Source: Enterobacter soli ATCC BAA-2102
Lineage (GTDB): Bacteria; Pseudomonadota; Gammaproteobacteria; Enterobacterales; Enterobacteriaceae
Reading direction: 5' to 3'
Assembly (NCBI RefSeq): GCF_001654845.1
Contig: NZ_LXES01000045.1
Coordinates: forward strand, 1-64,000
DNA length: 64,000 bases
Under the pieces are notes generated by a model that saw only the letters and a program-made list of their open reading frames with translations, did no database searches and was not told the DNA's origin. A program made the position numbers and the translations under genes. Below are positions 16,376 through 24,651 of this stretch, in pieces; position 1 is the first letter of the stretch, and every line of letters begins with the position of its first letter.

Positions 16376-17494
16376 ATGAAATCTCGCGCTGCTGTCGCAT
16401 TTGGCCCCGGCCAGCCGTTGAAAATCGTCGAAATTGACGTTGCACCGCCGAAGAAAGGCGAAGTCTTAATCAAAATCACTCACACCGGCGTGTGCCATAC
16501 GGATGCATTCACCTTGTCAGGTGACGACCCGGAAGGCGTATTCCCGGCGGTGCTCGGCCACGAAGGCGGCGGGGTTGTGGTTGAAGTGGGCGAAGGGGTT
16601 ACCAGCCTGAAACCGGGCGATCATGTGATTCCGCTGTACACCGCAGAATGTGGCGAGTGTAAGTTCTGTAAATCCGGCAAAACCAACCTCTGCCAGGCCG
16701 TGCGTGCCACCCAGGGTAAAGGGCTGATGCCAGATGGAACAACCCGTTTCTCTTACAACGGCGAGCCAATTTATCACTACATGGGCACCAGTACCTTCAG
16801 CGAATACACCGTGTGCGCCGAAATTTCTCTGGCAAAAGTAAACCCGCAGGCGCCGCTGGATAAAGTGTGTCTGCTGGGTTGCGGTGTGACCACCGGTATC
16901 GGTGCGGTTCACAATACGGCGAAAGTGAAAGAGGGTGACACCGTGGCGGTGTTCGGCCTGGGCGGTATTGGTCTGGCGGTTATCCAGGGTGCGGTGCAGG
17001 CAAAAGCCGGTCGTATCATTGCGGTGGATACCAACCCGGAAAAATTCAAGTTGGCCGGTGAAATGGGCGCGACCGATTTCGTGAACCCGAAAGATTACGA
17101 AAAGCCGGTTCAGGACGTGATTGTTGAGCTGACCGACGGCGGTGTTGATTTCAGCTTCGAATGTATCGGTAACGTTAACGTAATGCGTTCTGCGCTTGAA
17201 TGCTGTCATAAAGGCTGGGGCGAAAGCATCATCATTGGTGTGGCCGGTGCAGGTCAGGAGATCCGCACTCGTCCATTCCAGCTGGTGACGGGGCGCGTAT
17301 GGCGTGGTTCTGCGTTCGGTGGCGTAAAAGGCCGTACTCAACTGCCGGGTATGGTTGAAGATGCCATGAGCGGAAAAATTCAGCTTGATCCGTTCATTAC
17401 CCACCGTCTGCCGTTAGAGCAAATCAACGAAGCGTTTGACCTGATGCACGAAGGTAAATCCATTCGTACCGTCATCCATTTCGGCGACAACTAA
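16376..17494 (+). CDS. frmA: S-(hydroxymethyl)glutathione dehydrogenase
   Basis: A 372-residue zinc class III alcohol dehydrogenase. The catalytic zinc site starts with Cys40 and His62-Glu63; structural zinc cysteines 92, 95, 98 and 106 lie in ECGECKFCKSGKTNLC; the NAD site is VFGLGGIGLAV. It oxidises the formaldehyde-glutathione adduct and also reduces S-nitrosoglutathione. It forms an frmRA operon under FrmR. The esterase FrmB (S-formylglutathione hydrolase), third gene in E. coli, is absent here: a terminator follows at once. Confidence 0.96.
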   Translation: MKSRAAVAFGPGQPLKIVEIDVAPPKKGEVLIKITHTGVCHTDAFTLSGDDPEGVFPAVLGHEGGGVVVEVGEGVTSLKPGDHVIPLYTAECGECKFCKSGKTNLCQAVRATQGKGLMPDGTTRFSYNGEPIYHYMGTSTFSEYTVCAEISLAKVNPQAPLDKVCLLGCGVTTGIGAVHNTAKVKEGDTVAVFGLGGIGLAVIQGAVQAKAGRIIAVDTNPEKFKLAGEMGATDFVNPKDYEKPVQDVIVELTDGGVDFSFECIGNVNVMRSALECCHKGWGESIIIGVAGAGQEIRTRPFQLVTGRVWRGSAFGGVKGRTQLPGMVEDAMSGKIQLDPFITHRLPLEQINEAFDLMHEGKSIRTVIHFGDN

Positions 17495-17501
17495 TTATTC
17501 T

Positions 17502-17530
17502 GCCAGCGGTTTTTACCGCTGGCATTTCTT
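17502..17530 (+). terminator. Terminator of frmRA
   Basis: GCCAGCGGT and ACCGCTGGC form a 9-bp stem around TTTT, followed by ATTTCTTT. Confidence 0.88.
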
Positions 17531-17574
17531 TAATAATCTTCTCTAAACTGTGACCTGGCTGGCGATTTTAGCCG

Positions 17575-17601
17575 TAATCTAATTCCCCGCAGTGCCGATG
17601 A
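17575..17601 (+). promoter_or_regulatory. Sigma-28 (FliA) promoter of trg
   Basis: TAAT-N15-GCCGATGA matches the flagellar sigma-28 consensus TAAA-N15-GCCGATAA with exact spacing and two mismatches. It ends 52 bp before the chemoreceptor start, so the gene belongs to the late flagellar regulon. Confidence 0.85.
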
Positions 17602-17653
17602 CTATTTTACAGGCGTGTTTTTACGCATCTTACCTATAAGAGAGTCGACGGTC

Positions 17654-19345
17654 ATGGACAACACAACTTCGATGCAGGCGCAGCACAAGCTGAGCTTCTT
17701 GCATCACATCAGGCTGGTTCCGCTGTTTTCCTCCATTCTCGGTGGCATTATTCTTCTGTTTGCCTTGAGCTCCGGTCTGGCGGGTTACTTCCTGTTAAAA
17801 GCTGACACCGATCAGCAGGATGTCACATCCGAAATCCAGGTACGTCTGGGGTTATCGAACAGTTCAAACCACTTACGCACTGCCCGTATCAATATGATCC
17901 ACGCGGGTGCGGCGAGCCGTATCGCTGAAATGGATGCGATGAAGCAGAACATCCACGAAGCTGAAACGCGGATTAAGCAATCCCAGGAAAGTTTTGCTTC
18001 GTATATGAATCGCGCGGTTCGCACGCCGGCAGATGAAGCCCTGGACGCGGATCTGAAAGCGCGTTACGACGCCTACATCGCTGGCCTCCAGCCGATGCTG
18101 AAATATGCCAAAAACGGTATGTTTGAGGCCATTATCAACCACGAAAACGAAACCGCACGTCCGCTGGATGACGGGTATAACGACGTGCTGATGAAGGCGA
18201 TTAAAATCCGTACCGACCGAGCAAATGCGCTGACGGCGCAGGCGCACACCCGCACGCAGCTGGGGCTGATGTTTATGGTCGGCGCCTTTGCGCTGGCGCT
18301 GGTGCTGACGGCGATGACATTTATCGTGCTGCGTCGTACGGTGATTAATCCGCTTCAGCGTGCCGCTAAGCGCATTGAAAATATCGCCAAAGGCGACCTG
18401 ACGATGCCGGACGACGCCACTGGACGCAGCGAAATTGGCCGCCTGACGCGTGACCTGCAAACCATGCAGCACTCGCTGGTGACGACCGTGGGCACGGTTC
18501 GCCAGGGGGCGGAAGAGATCTATCGCGGTACCAGCGAGATTTCTGCCGGTAACACCGATCTCTCTTCACGCACCGAGCAGCAGGCGGCAGCCATTGAGCA
18601 GACGGCAGCCAGCATGGAGGAGCTGACCGCTACCGTGAAGCAGAACGCCGATAACGCCCACCATGCCAGCAAACTGGCGGAAGATGCCTCCGGTAAAGCC
18701 AGCCGTGGCGGCCAGATGGTGTCCGGCGTGGTGAAAACCATGGGTAATATCTCTACCAGCTCGAAGAAAATCTCTGAAATCACCGCAGTGATTAACAGCA
18801 TCGCTTTCCAGACCAATATCCTGGCGCTGAACGCCGCAGTAGAAGCCGCGCGTGCCGGTGAGCAGGGTCGCGGTTTTGCGGTGGTGGCGAGTGAAGTCCG
18901 TACGCTGGCAAGCCGCAGTGCGAACGCGGCGAAAGAGATTGAAAGCCTGATCAACGAATCCGTGTCGCTGATTGACCAGGGCTCTGGCGAAGTGGTTGCC
19001 GCAGGTAACACCATGAATGAAATCGTTGAAGCCGTTAAGCGCGTCACCGACATCATGCTGGAAATTGCAGCGGCGTCCGATGAGCAAAGCCGTGGCATTG
19101 TGCAGGTGAGCCAGGCTATCTCTGAGATGGATAAAGTGACCCAGCAGAACGCCTCGCTGGTGGAAGAAGCCTCTGCGGCGGCAGCGTCTCTGGAAGAACA
19201 GGGCGCACGTCTGACCGAGGCTGTTGGCGCGTTTCGTCTGAACGGAGCAACGGCAAGCCGTTCGGTAGCGTCTTCGCCCGCTGTTAAAAGCGCGCCATTG
19301 CGTCCCGCTGCTGCTGTATCCGGGGATAACTGGGAAACGTTCTGA
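17654..19345 (+). CDS. trg: Methyl-accepting chemotaxis protein Trg (ribose/galactose)
   Basis: A 563-residue inner-membrane chemoreceptor. The N-terminus (LSFLHHIRLVPLFSSILGG) matches E. coli Trg, which senses ribose and galactose through their binding proteins. TM1 is about residues 20-42, the periplasmic four-helix domain extends to about 205, TM2 runs to about 230, then HAMP and the signalling hairpin with EAARAGEQGRGFAVVASEVR. The C-terminus ends in NWETF, the CheR/CheB tether of Tar and Tsr, which E. coli Trg lacks as I recall it. The ATG at 17654 is chosen because it aligns with Trg; the longer frame has no ribosome site. A sigma-28 promoter precedes it. Confidence 0.93.
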   Translation: MDNTTSMQAQHKLSFLHHIRLVPLFSSILGGIILLFALSSGLAGYFLLKADTDQQDVTSEIQVRLGLSNSSNHLRTARINMIHAGAASRIAEMDAMKQNIHEAETRIKQSQESFASYMNRAVRTPADEALDADLKARYDAYIAGLQPMLKYAKNGMFEAIINHENETARPLDDGYNDVLMKAIKIRTDRANALTAQAHTRTQLGLMFMVGAFALALVLTAMTFIVLRRTVINPLQRAAKRIENIAKGDLTMPDDATGRSEIGRLTRDLQTMQHSLVTTVGTVRQGAEEIYRGTSEISAGNTDLSSRTEQQAAAIEQTAASMEELTATVKQNADNAHHASKLAEDASGKASRGGQMVSGVVKTMGNISTSSKKISEITAVINSIAFQTNILALNAAVEAARAGEQGRGFAVVASEVRTLASRSANAAKEIESLINESVSLIDQGSGEVVAAGNTMNEIVEAVKRVTDIMLEIAAASDEQSRGIVQVSQAISEMDKVTQQNASLVEEASAAAASLEEQGARLTEAVGAFRLNGATASRSVASSPAVKSAPLRPAAAVSGDNWETF

Positions 19346-19358
19346 GTCGCCACCGGGC

Positions 19359-19387
19359 AAAAAAAGGGACCATTTGGTCCCTTTTTT
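19359..19387. terminator. Bidirectional terminator between trg and PQQ dehydrogenase
   Basis: A7-GGGACC and GGTCCC-T6 flank ATTT, giving a stem with A/T tails usable in both directions by the convergent genes. Confidence 0.9.
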
Positions 19388-19393
19388 CATGTC

Positions 19394-21778
19394 TTACTGT
19401 TTATCCGGCAACGCATACGCGATGATGTAATCACCCCGATCCGGTGACTGACGTGCGCCACCTGCGTTAATGATGACGTACTGCTTGCCGGTTTTCGGTG
19501 ACACGTAGGTCATCGGGCCAGACTGGCTGCCAACTGGCAGACGGTCTTTCCAGATCTCTTTCCCGGTTGCGGTATCAAACGCACGCAGGTAGAAGTCCTG
19601 GGTACCGGCAAAGAACAGCAGGCCAGACTGTGTAGAGAGCGATGCTCCCAGCGTAGGCATCCCGATTGGGATAGGCATGTGCATACGGATCCCCAGCGGA
19701 CCGGTGTCTTCCACGGTGCCGACCGGAACCTGCCACACCAGCTTACCGGTTTTCAGATCCACCGCGGACATGGTACCAAACGGTGGTTTCTGGCACGGAA
19801 TACCCAGCGGGGACAGGAAACGCTCACGCATAGCGCCGAACGGTGTACCGTCCATTGGCACGATACCCATTTCAATACCGCTGGCGTTTTTCGCCACGTT
19901 TGCACGCGGAACCATGTAGTTCGCCAGGCCCAGGCGCATATCATTCACGAACATCAGGCTGTTGTTTGGGTCAACGGAAACGCTACCCCAGTTCATGCCA
20001 CCCAGCGAGCCCGGGAACTGCAATGAACGGTCAAGACCCGGTGGGGTGAAGACTCCCTGATGACGCATCTCTTTAAACTGGATACGGCACAGCAGCATGT
20101 CGACCGGTGTGGCACCCCACATGTCGGATTCCGTCAGCGTCTGGTTGCCGATCATCGGCATCCCTACGGAGTACGGCTGAGTCGGGGAGTAACGTTCGCC
20201 TTCCACATTGCCGGCAGGAACCGGACGCTCTTCAACCTTCGCAACAGGTTTACCCGTTTCGCGGTTGAGCATGAAGATCATGCCCTGTTTACTGGTCTGA
20301 ACCAGCACAGGCGTGGTGCCGCCTTTACCGTCTGGCAGGTCATACAGCAGCGGCTGAGATGGCAGGTCGAAGTCCCACAGGTCGTGGTGTGTGGTCTGGA
20401 AGTGCCAGCGCACCTGGCCGGTGGTTGCATCGACGGCGACGATAGACGAGCTGTATTTATCATCCAGCGCGGTACGTTCACCCGCCCAGAAATCTGGTGT
20501 GGCGTTACCGGTTGGCAGATAGATAAGGTTCAGTTTTGCGTCGTAAGACATCGCAGACCAGACGTTCGGCGTACCGCGCGTGTAGGTCTGGCCTTCCGGC
20601 GGCAGGCCGGTCAGGTTCGGATTACCCGGATCCCATGCCCATGCCAGTTTACCGGTGTGAACGTCATAAGCGCGCACCACTCCCGGCGGTTCGCCCGTGG
20701 AGAAGTTATCGGCCACGCGTCCACCGACCACCACCACATTACCCGCCACAAGTGGCGTAGAGGTTTGCTGGTAGTAACCCGGTTTGATATCACCCATACC
20801 CACGCTCAGGTCAACAATACCGTGGTCGCCAAAGTCTTCACAGACTTTGCCGTTGTCGGCGTTGATAGCAATCAGACGCGCATCGGTGGTTGGCAGGAAC
20901 AGACGACGGGAGCAGGCCGCAGGCTGTGTTTCTGCCTGTGACGTTGTCACATTATCGTGATCTTCAAAATAACCCAGACCACGGCAACGTTGCCAGTTTG
21001 GCGCGGTGGCTTTGGAATCGTAGCGCCATTTTTCTTTACCGGAATCTACATCCAGCGCCAGCACTTTGCTGTACGGGGTACAGACATATAGCGTGTCGCC
21101 AACCTGGAGAGGGGTATTCTGATCTTCAGCACCGGAGCCGTTGCTCTGCGGGATATCGCCCGTATGGGCAACCCAGGCGACTTTCAGATCGCCGATGTTC
21201 TGTTTGTTGATCTGATCCAGTGCGGCAAAGCGGTCACCATGGGTGGTGTTACCCCAGTGCTCCCAGTTTTTTTGCTGCTCGCCAGGGGCGACAGGTTTAA
21301 CCGGAACCGGCTCGTTGGCGGTAACCAGCGTCTGCGGTTTAAACATCCAGCCAAAGCTTGCCAGCATGGCAACGGCAAGCACCGCAGCGATGCCAAATGG
21401 CGCGCATTTTCTGACGGGCGCATTGCTGTTTGCGGCGCGCAGGAAAGGCCAGACAATCGCGCACAGGAACGCCAGCACCGCGAAGGTGAAGAGGCGCGAG
21501 AAGAGCGGCCAGAAATCCCAGCCCGCATCGCTGACGGCCCAGAACAGTGACGCAATAAACGCGATGGCGTAAAGCACAATACCGCTGCTGCGGTTGGTGA
21601 AAATCAGGCCTGCGGCAATCAGCATTACCACGCCCATTATCAGGAAGTACCAACTTCCGCCTACTGTGGCGAGCTTGAAGCCCAAGCCGCCGACTGCCAG
21701 ACCGATGAGTGCCATCAATCCGGCAAGGAGCCACTGCAGGATACGAGGTAACCCGCGCGGCGCGCTGCCAAATGCCAT
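19394..21778 (-). CDS. Membrane-bound PQQ-dependent dehydrogenase (glucose/quinate/shikimate family)
   Basis: A 794-residue quinoprotein, the length of E. coli Gcd (796). The first about 145 residues hold five membrane helices, then an eight-bladed propeller with tryptophan-docking repeats (LAWAWDPG, KLVWQV, KEIWKDRLP) and HHDLWDFDLPSQPLL. It oxidises a polyol or sugar acid on the periplasmic side and passes electrons to ubiquinone using PQQ. Identity to Gcd is moderate, and E. coli gcd lies elsewhere, so this is likely a paralogue; glucose, quinate or shikimate are all possible substrates. No PQQ-synthesis gene is in the window. GGAG sits 6 nt before the ATG. Confidence 0.87.
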   Translation of the reverse strand: MAFGSAPRGLPRILQWLLAGLMALIGLAVGGLGFKLATVGGSWYFLIMGVVMLIAAGLIFTNRSSGIVLYAIAFIASLFWAVSDAGWDFWPLFSRLFTFAVLAFLCAIVWPFLRAANSNAPVRKCAPFGIAAVLAVAMLASFGWMFKPQTLVTANEPVPVKPVAPGEQQKNWEHWGNTTHGDRFAALDQINKQNIGDLKVAWVAHTGDIPQSNGSGAEDQNTPLQVGDTLYVCTPYSKVLALDVDSGKEKWRYDSKATAPNWQRCRGLGYFEDHDNVTTSQAETQPAACSRRLFLPTTDARLIAINADNGKVCEDFGDHGIVDLSVGMGDIKPGYYQQTSTPLVAGNVVVVGGRVADNFSTGEPPGVVRAYDVHTGKLAWAWDPGNPNLTGLPPEGQTYTRGTPNVWSAMSYDAKLNLIYLPTGNATPDFWAGERTALDDKYSSSIVAVDATTGQVRWHFQTTHHDLWDFDLPSQPLLYDLPDGKGGTTPVLVQTSKQGMIFMLNRETGKPVAKVEERPVPAGNVEGERYSPTQPYSVGMPMIGNQTLTESDMWGATPVDMLLCRIQFKEMRHQGVFTPPGLDRSLQFPGSLGGMNWGSVSVDPNNSLMFVNDMRLGLANYMVPRANVAKNASGIEMGIVPMDGTPFGAMRERFLSPLGIPCQKPPFGTMSAVDLKTGKLVWQVPVGTVEDTGPLGIRMHMPIPIGMPTLGASLSTQSGLLFFAGTQDFYLRAFDTATGKEIWKDRLPVGSQSGPMTYVSPKTGKQYVIINAGGARQSPDRGDYIIAYALPDKQ

Positions 21779-22023
21779 TTCTGTCTCCTTAAATACTCTC
21801 GTCTTTTCAGGTCTGTGCTGTGCGGCATCTGTACCAAATGGGTAAATAAAGACGAGGGTTATGATGGTTTCTACGCTTCTGATTGCTTAAGTAGCGCATG
21901 AATTCACAGGTAACAAATAGTCTGCGAACCATTTGGTGAATTCGCGGCTATGATAAAACTGTTAAATTGTTTTACGCAATTGTTAATGAAAGATTTCGCA
22001 TTATTTGATTAGAGAATAGAACA

Positions 22024-22047
22024 AACCCGCCGTGACGGCGGGTGAAA
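22024..22047 (-). terminator. Terminator of ydcI
   Basis: On the minus strand ACCCGCCGTCACGGCGGGT folds into a strong hairpin followed by TTGTTCT, 22 bp after the ydcI stop. Confidence 0.75.
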
Positions 22048-22068
22048 GGAAAGGGTACAAAGGGAGAA

Positions 22069-22992
22069 TCAGGCAGGCATTGACTTGCGGATGGCGCTGA
22101 GCAGCGTCTGTGTGCCTGTTGAAAGCGGGATATCAACGCGGGTAAGAATGCCAATTGGCTCTCCCGCGCCTGGCGATGTGACTGGCAGCGCCGTAAGCGT
22201 GCCGTGGCGTAAATCGTCTTTTACTGCACCTGAAGGCACAAACCACACATAGTCGAAGTCGACCGTCAGCTGGCGTGAAAGTGAGGCCGACAGGGTTTCG
22301 ATACAGCCGGTTGGCAGAGTGCAGCCCTGTAACTGTAACAACGCTTCGGCGTTCTGACGCGGAACTGTACCTTTTGGTGACACCACCACCGGCCACTCCA
22401 TCACGCGGCTTAAGGTGACGGTATCCTGCAACAACGGGTGGTTCGGCCGAACCACCAGCTTGAGCGATTCCAGGAACAACAGTTCATAGTTAAGGCCCGT
22501 CATCAGTTCCGGGTCGGACATCCGGCCGATCCCCAGATCCAGTTCGCCAGATTTGAGTCCTGCCAGCAGCATGGTGTTATTCATGGTCGCAACCTGAATC
22601 GTGGTGTGCTTTTGCTGCTTGTGAAACTGGCCAATAACGGCAGGCAGAATGCCCAGCGCCGCCGTTGGCAGAGCGCCCACGCGAACAATTTCGCTGGTGT
22701 GATCGTCTTTACGGTTTAACGCCTGGCCTGCGGTGTTGAGGGCATCCAGCACTTTCACTGCGTGAGTCAGGAATTGCTCGCCCACGAGCGTGAGCTGTGC
22801 GCCCAGGCGTCCTCTGTCGAACAGCCGGGTTCCGGTAAGTTGTTCCAGCTCGTTGAGTGTTTTCGACAGTGCGGGCTGACTTAGGTTAAGGGTTTCAGCC
22901 GCTCGCCCCAGCGTTCCCTGTTGAGCGACGGCCACAAATGTATGCAAATGGCGCAAGCGTATGCGCTGACTGAACAGACCATTTTTTTCCAT
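22069..22992 (-). CDS. ydcI: LysR-family regulator YdcI
   Basis: A 307-residue LysR regulator with length and sequence very close to E. coli YdcI: an N-terminal winged helix (LRHLHTFVAVAQQGTLGRAA, LSQPALSKTLNELE) followed by a PcaQ/GbpR-like effector domain. In E. coli and Salmonella YdcI has been linked to acid/pH response and stress; its effector is unknown. It is divergent from ydcJ across 273 bp, which should hold operators for both, and the neighbouring PQQ dehydrogenase is on the same strand downstream. Confidence 0.92.
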   Translation of the reverse strand: MEKNGLFSQRIRLRHLHTFVAVAQQGTLGRAAETLNLSQPALSKTLNELEQLTGTRLFDRGRLGAQLTLVGEQFLTHAVKVLDALNTAGQALNRKDDHTSEIVRVGALPTAALGILPAVIGQFHKQQKHTTIQVATMNNTMLLAGLKSGELDLGIGRMSDPELMTGLNYELLFLESLKLVVRPNHPLLQDTVTLSRVMEWPVVVSPKGTVPRQNAEALLQLQGCTLPTGCIETLSASLSRQLTVDFDYVWFVPSGAVKDDLRHGTLTALPVTSPGAGEPIGILTRVDIPLSTGTQTLLSAIRKSMPA

Positions 22993-23265
22993 AGGCGATG
23001 TTAAAAACAGAGCGATGCGGGTGACAAGTTAAGTTGTTTAATTTTGATAACCTGATAGCAAAATATTTTTAACATTTGATCTATTTGAGTTACAAGCTGT
23101 TTTTCAACTGACCCATTTTCACTCCCGCACGCAATAACCTGAATTCACACCCGAAAGTACAGCCTTTAACCACTCATCTGCCTGGATCACAATTTGTAAA
23201 TTCTTCCCGCCAACCAGAACGGGCTTCTCTACACTCCAGGTAATATTCACTGGAGGCATGACATC

Positions 23266-24609
23266 ATGGCGAACACCATCACGGCTGATGATATTCGGGA
23301 ACACTTTTCGCAGGCTATGTCGGCGATGTACCAGCAGGAAGTTCCGCAGTACGGCACGTTACTTGAACTGGTTGCCGACGTTAACCTGGCCGTTCTGGAA
23401 AATAATCCCCTGTTACATGAACAACTGGCGAACGCAGATGAACTGGCGCGCCTGAACGTTGAACGGCACGGTGCGATCCGCGTTGGCACAGCGCTTGAGC
23501 TCTCCACGCTGCGCCGGATGTTTGCGATTATGGGGATGTTCCCGGTCAGCTATTACGACCTTTCTCAGGCGGGCGTACCCGTCCATTCAACGGCGTTTCG
23601 GCCGATTGATGATGAGGCGTTGTCCCGAAATCCGTTTCGTATTTTTACCTCTCTGCTGCGACTGGAGCTGATTGAAAACGTCGCGCTGCGGGAACGTGCC
23701 GCGCAAATTCTGGCGAGCCGGAATATCTTTACCCCGCGCTGTCTGGCGTTGATTGAACTGCATGAGTCAGAAGGGGGCTTTACAGAGTCGCAGGCACGCG
23801 AGTTTGTGAAAGAGGCGATTGAAACCTTCCGCTGGCATCGCCATGCCACGGTTGATCAGGAAACGTATCTTGCGCTGAGCAATGAACACCGGCTGATTGC
23901 CGATGTGGTCTGTTTCCCGGGCTGCCATATCAACCACCTTACGCCTCGTACGCTGGATATCGACCGCGCCCAGGAGTTGATGCCGAAATATGGCATTGAA
24001 CCTAAAATCCTGATTGAAGGGCCGCCGCGCCGCGAAGTGCCGATTTTACTGCGTCAGACCAGTTTCAAGGCGCTGGAAGAGCCGGTGCTTTTTTCCGGTG
24101 AACATCTGGGAACCCATACTGCCCGCTTTGGTGAAATCGAGCAGCGTGGTGTGGCGCTGACGCCGAAAGGCCGTGAGCTGTACGACAGTCTTCTGGGGCA
24201 GGCCGGTACCGGGAAAGACAATCTGACACACCAGTTGCACCTGCAAGAGGTTTTCAGCGCCTTCCCGGATAGCGAAATGTTCCTGCGTCGTCAGGAGCTG
24301 GCTTATTTCCGCTACCGTCTCACCCCCGCGGGGGAAGCGCATCGCCAGGCGTTCCGACCGGGTGACGATCCGCAGCCGCTGATCGAACGGGGATGGGTGG
24401 TCGCGCAGCCGATTACCTACGAAGATTTCCTGCCCGTGAGTGCGGCAGGAATATTCCAGTCCAATCTGGGGAATGAAACCCAGGCGCGCAGCCACGGTAA
24501 CGCCAGCCGCGATGCGTTTGAAGCCGCGCTCGGTTGTACGGTATATGACGAATTTACGCTGTATCAGGAGGCGGAAGCGCGCAGTAAACACCGTTGCGGT
24601 TTGCTCTGA
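23266..24609 (+). CDS. ydcJ: YdcJ, 2-oxoadipate dioxygenase/decarboxylase family (HglS-like)
   Basis: A 447-residue DUF1338 protein, same length as E. coli YdcJ. The family enzyme HglS of Pseudomonas putida turns 2-oxoadipate into D-2-hydroxyglutarate in lysine breakdown, using one iron. The probable metal ligands are all present: His68 (VERHGAIR), His224 (CHINHLTPR) and Glu290 (RFGEIEQRG). Cytoplasmic. GGAGG precedes the ATG by about 9 nt. It is divergent from ydcI, its likely regulator. The substrate in this organism is an inference from the family. Confidence 0.9.
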   Translation: MANTITADDIREHFSQAMSAMYQQEVPQYGTLLELVADVNLAVLENNPLLHEQLANADELARLNVERHGAIRVGTALELSTLRRMFAIMGMFPVSYYDLSQAGVPVHSTAFRPIDDEALSRNPFRIFTSLLRLELIENVALRERAAQILASRNIFTPRCLALIELHESEGGFTESQAREFVKEAIETFRWHRHATVDQETYLALSNEHRLIADVVCFPGCHINHLTPRTLDIDRAQELMPKYGIEPKILIEGPPRREVPILLRQTSFKALEEPVLFSGEHLGTHTARFGEIEQRGVALTPKGRELYDSLLGQAGTGKDNLTHQLHLQEVFSAFPDSEMFLRRQELAYFRYRLTPAGEAHRQAFRPGDDPQPLIERGWVVAQPITYEDFLPVSAAGIFQSNLGNETQARSHGNASRDAFEAALGCTVYDEFTLYQEAEARSKHRCGLL

Positions 24610-24651
24610 AAACGGTACTCTGCGGGGATGTGACGGAAAAAGAAGGTTGGT

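Noticed and set aside
16517..17404. 295-codon minus-strand frame inside frmA
   Set aside because: Antisense shadow of a well-identified dehydrogenase.
17536..17640. RydC-like sRNA near ACAGGCG
   Set aside because: The ACAGGCG-plus-T's string recalled RydC of the cybB region, but the rest of the sequence and the pseudoknot partner are absent.
18520..19390. Two long minus-strand frames inside trg
   Set aside because: Both are shadows of the repetitive Ala/Glu-rich signalling domain.
20060..20941. 293-codon plus-strand frame inside the PQQ dehydrogenase
   Set aside because: Antisense shadow; the minus-strand protein has clear propeller repeats.
19394..21778. Calling the PQQ dehydrogenase gcd
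   Set aside because: Length and fold agree, but sequence differs widely from E. coli Gcd and the locus is different, so the substrate stays open.
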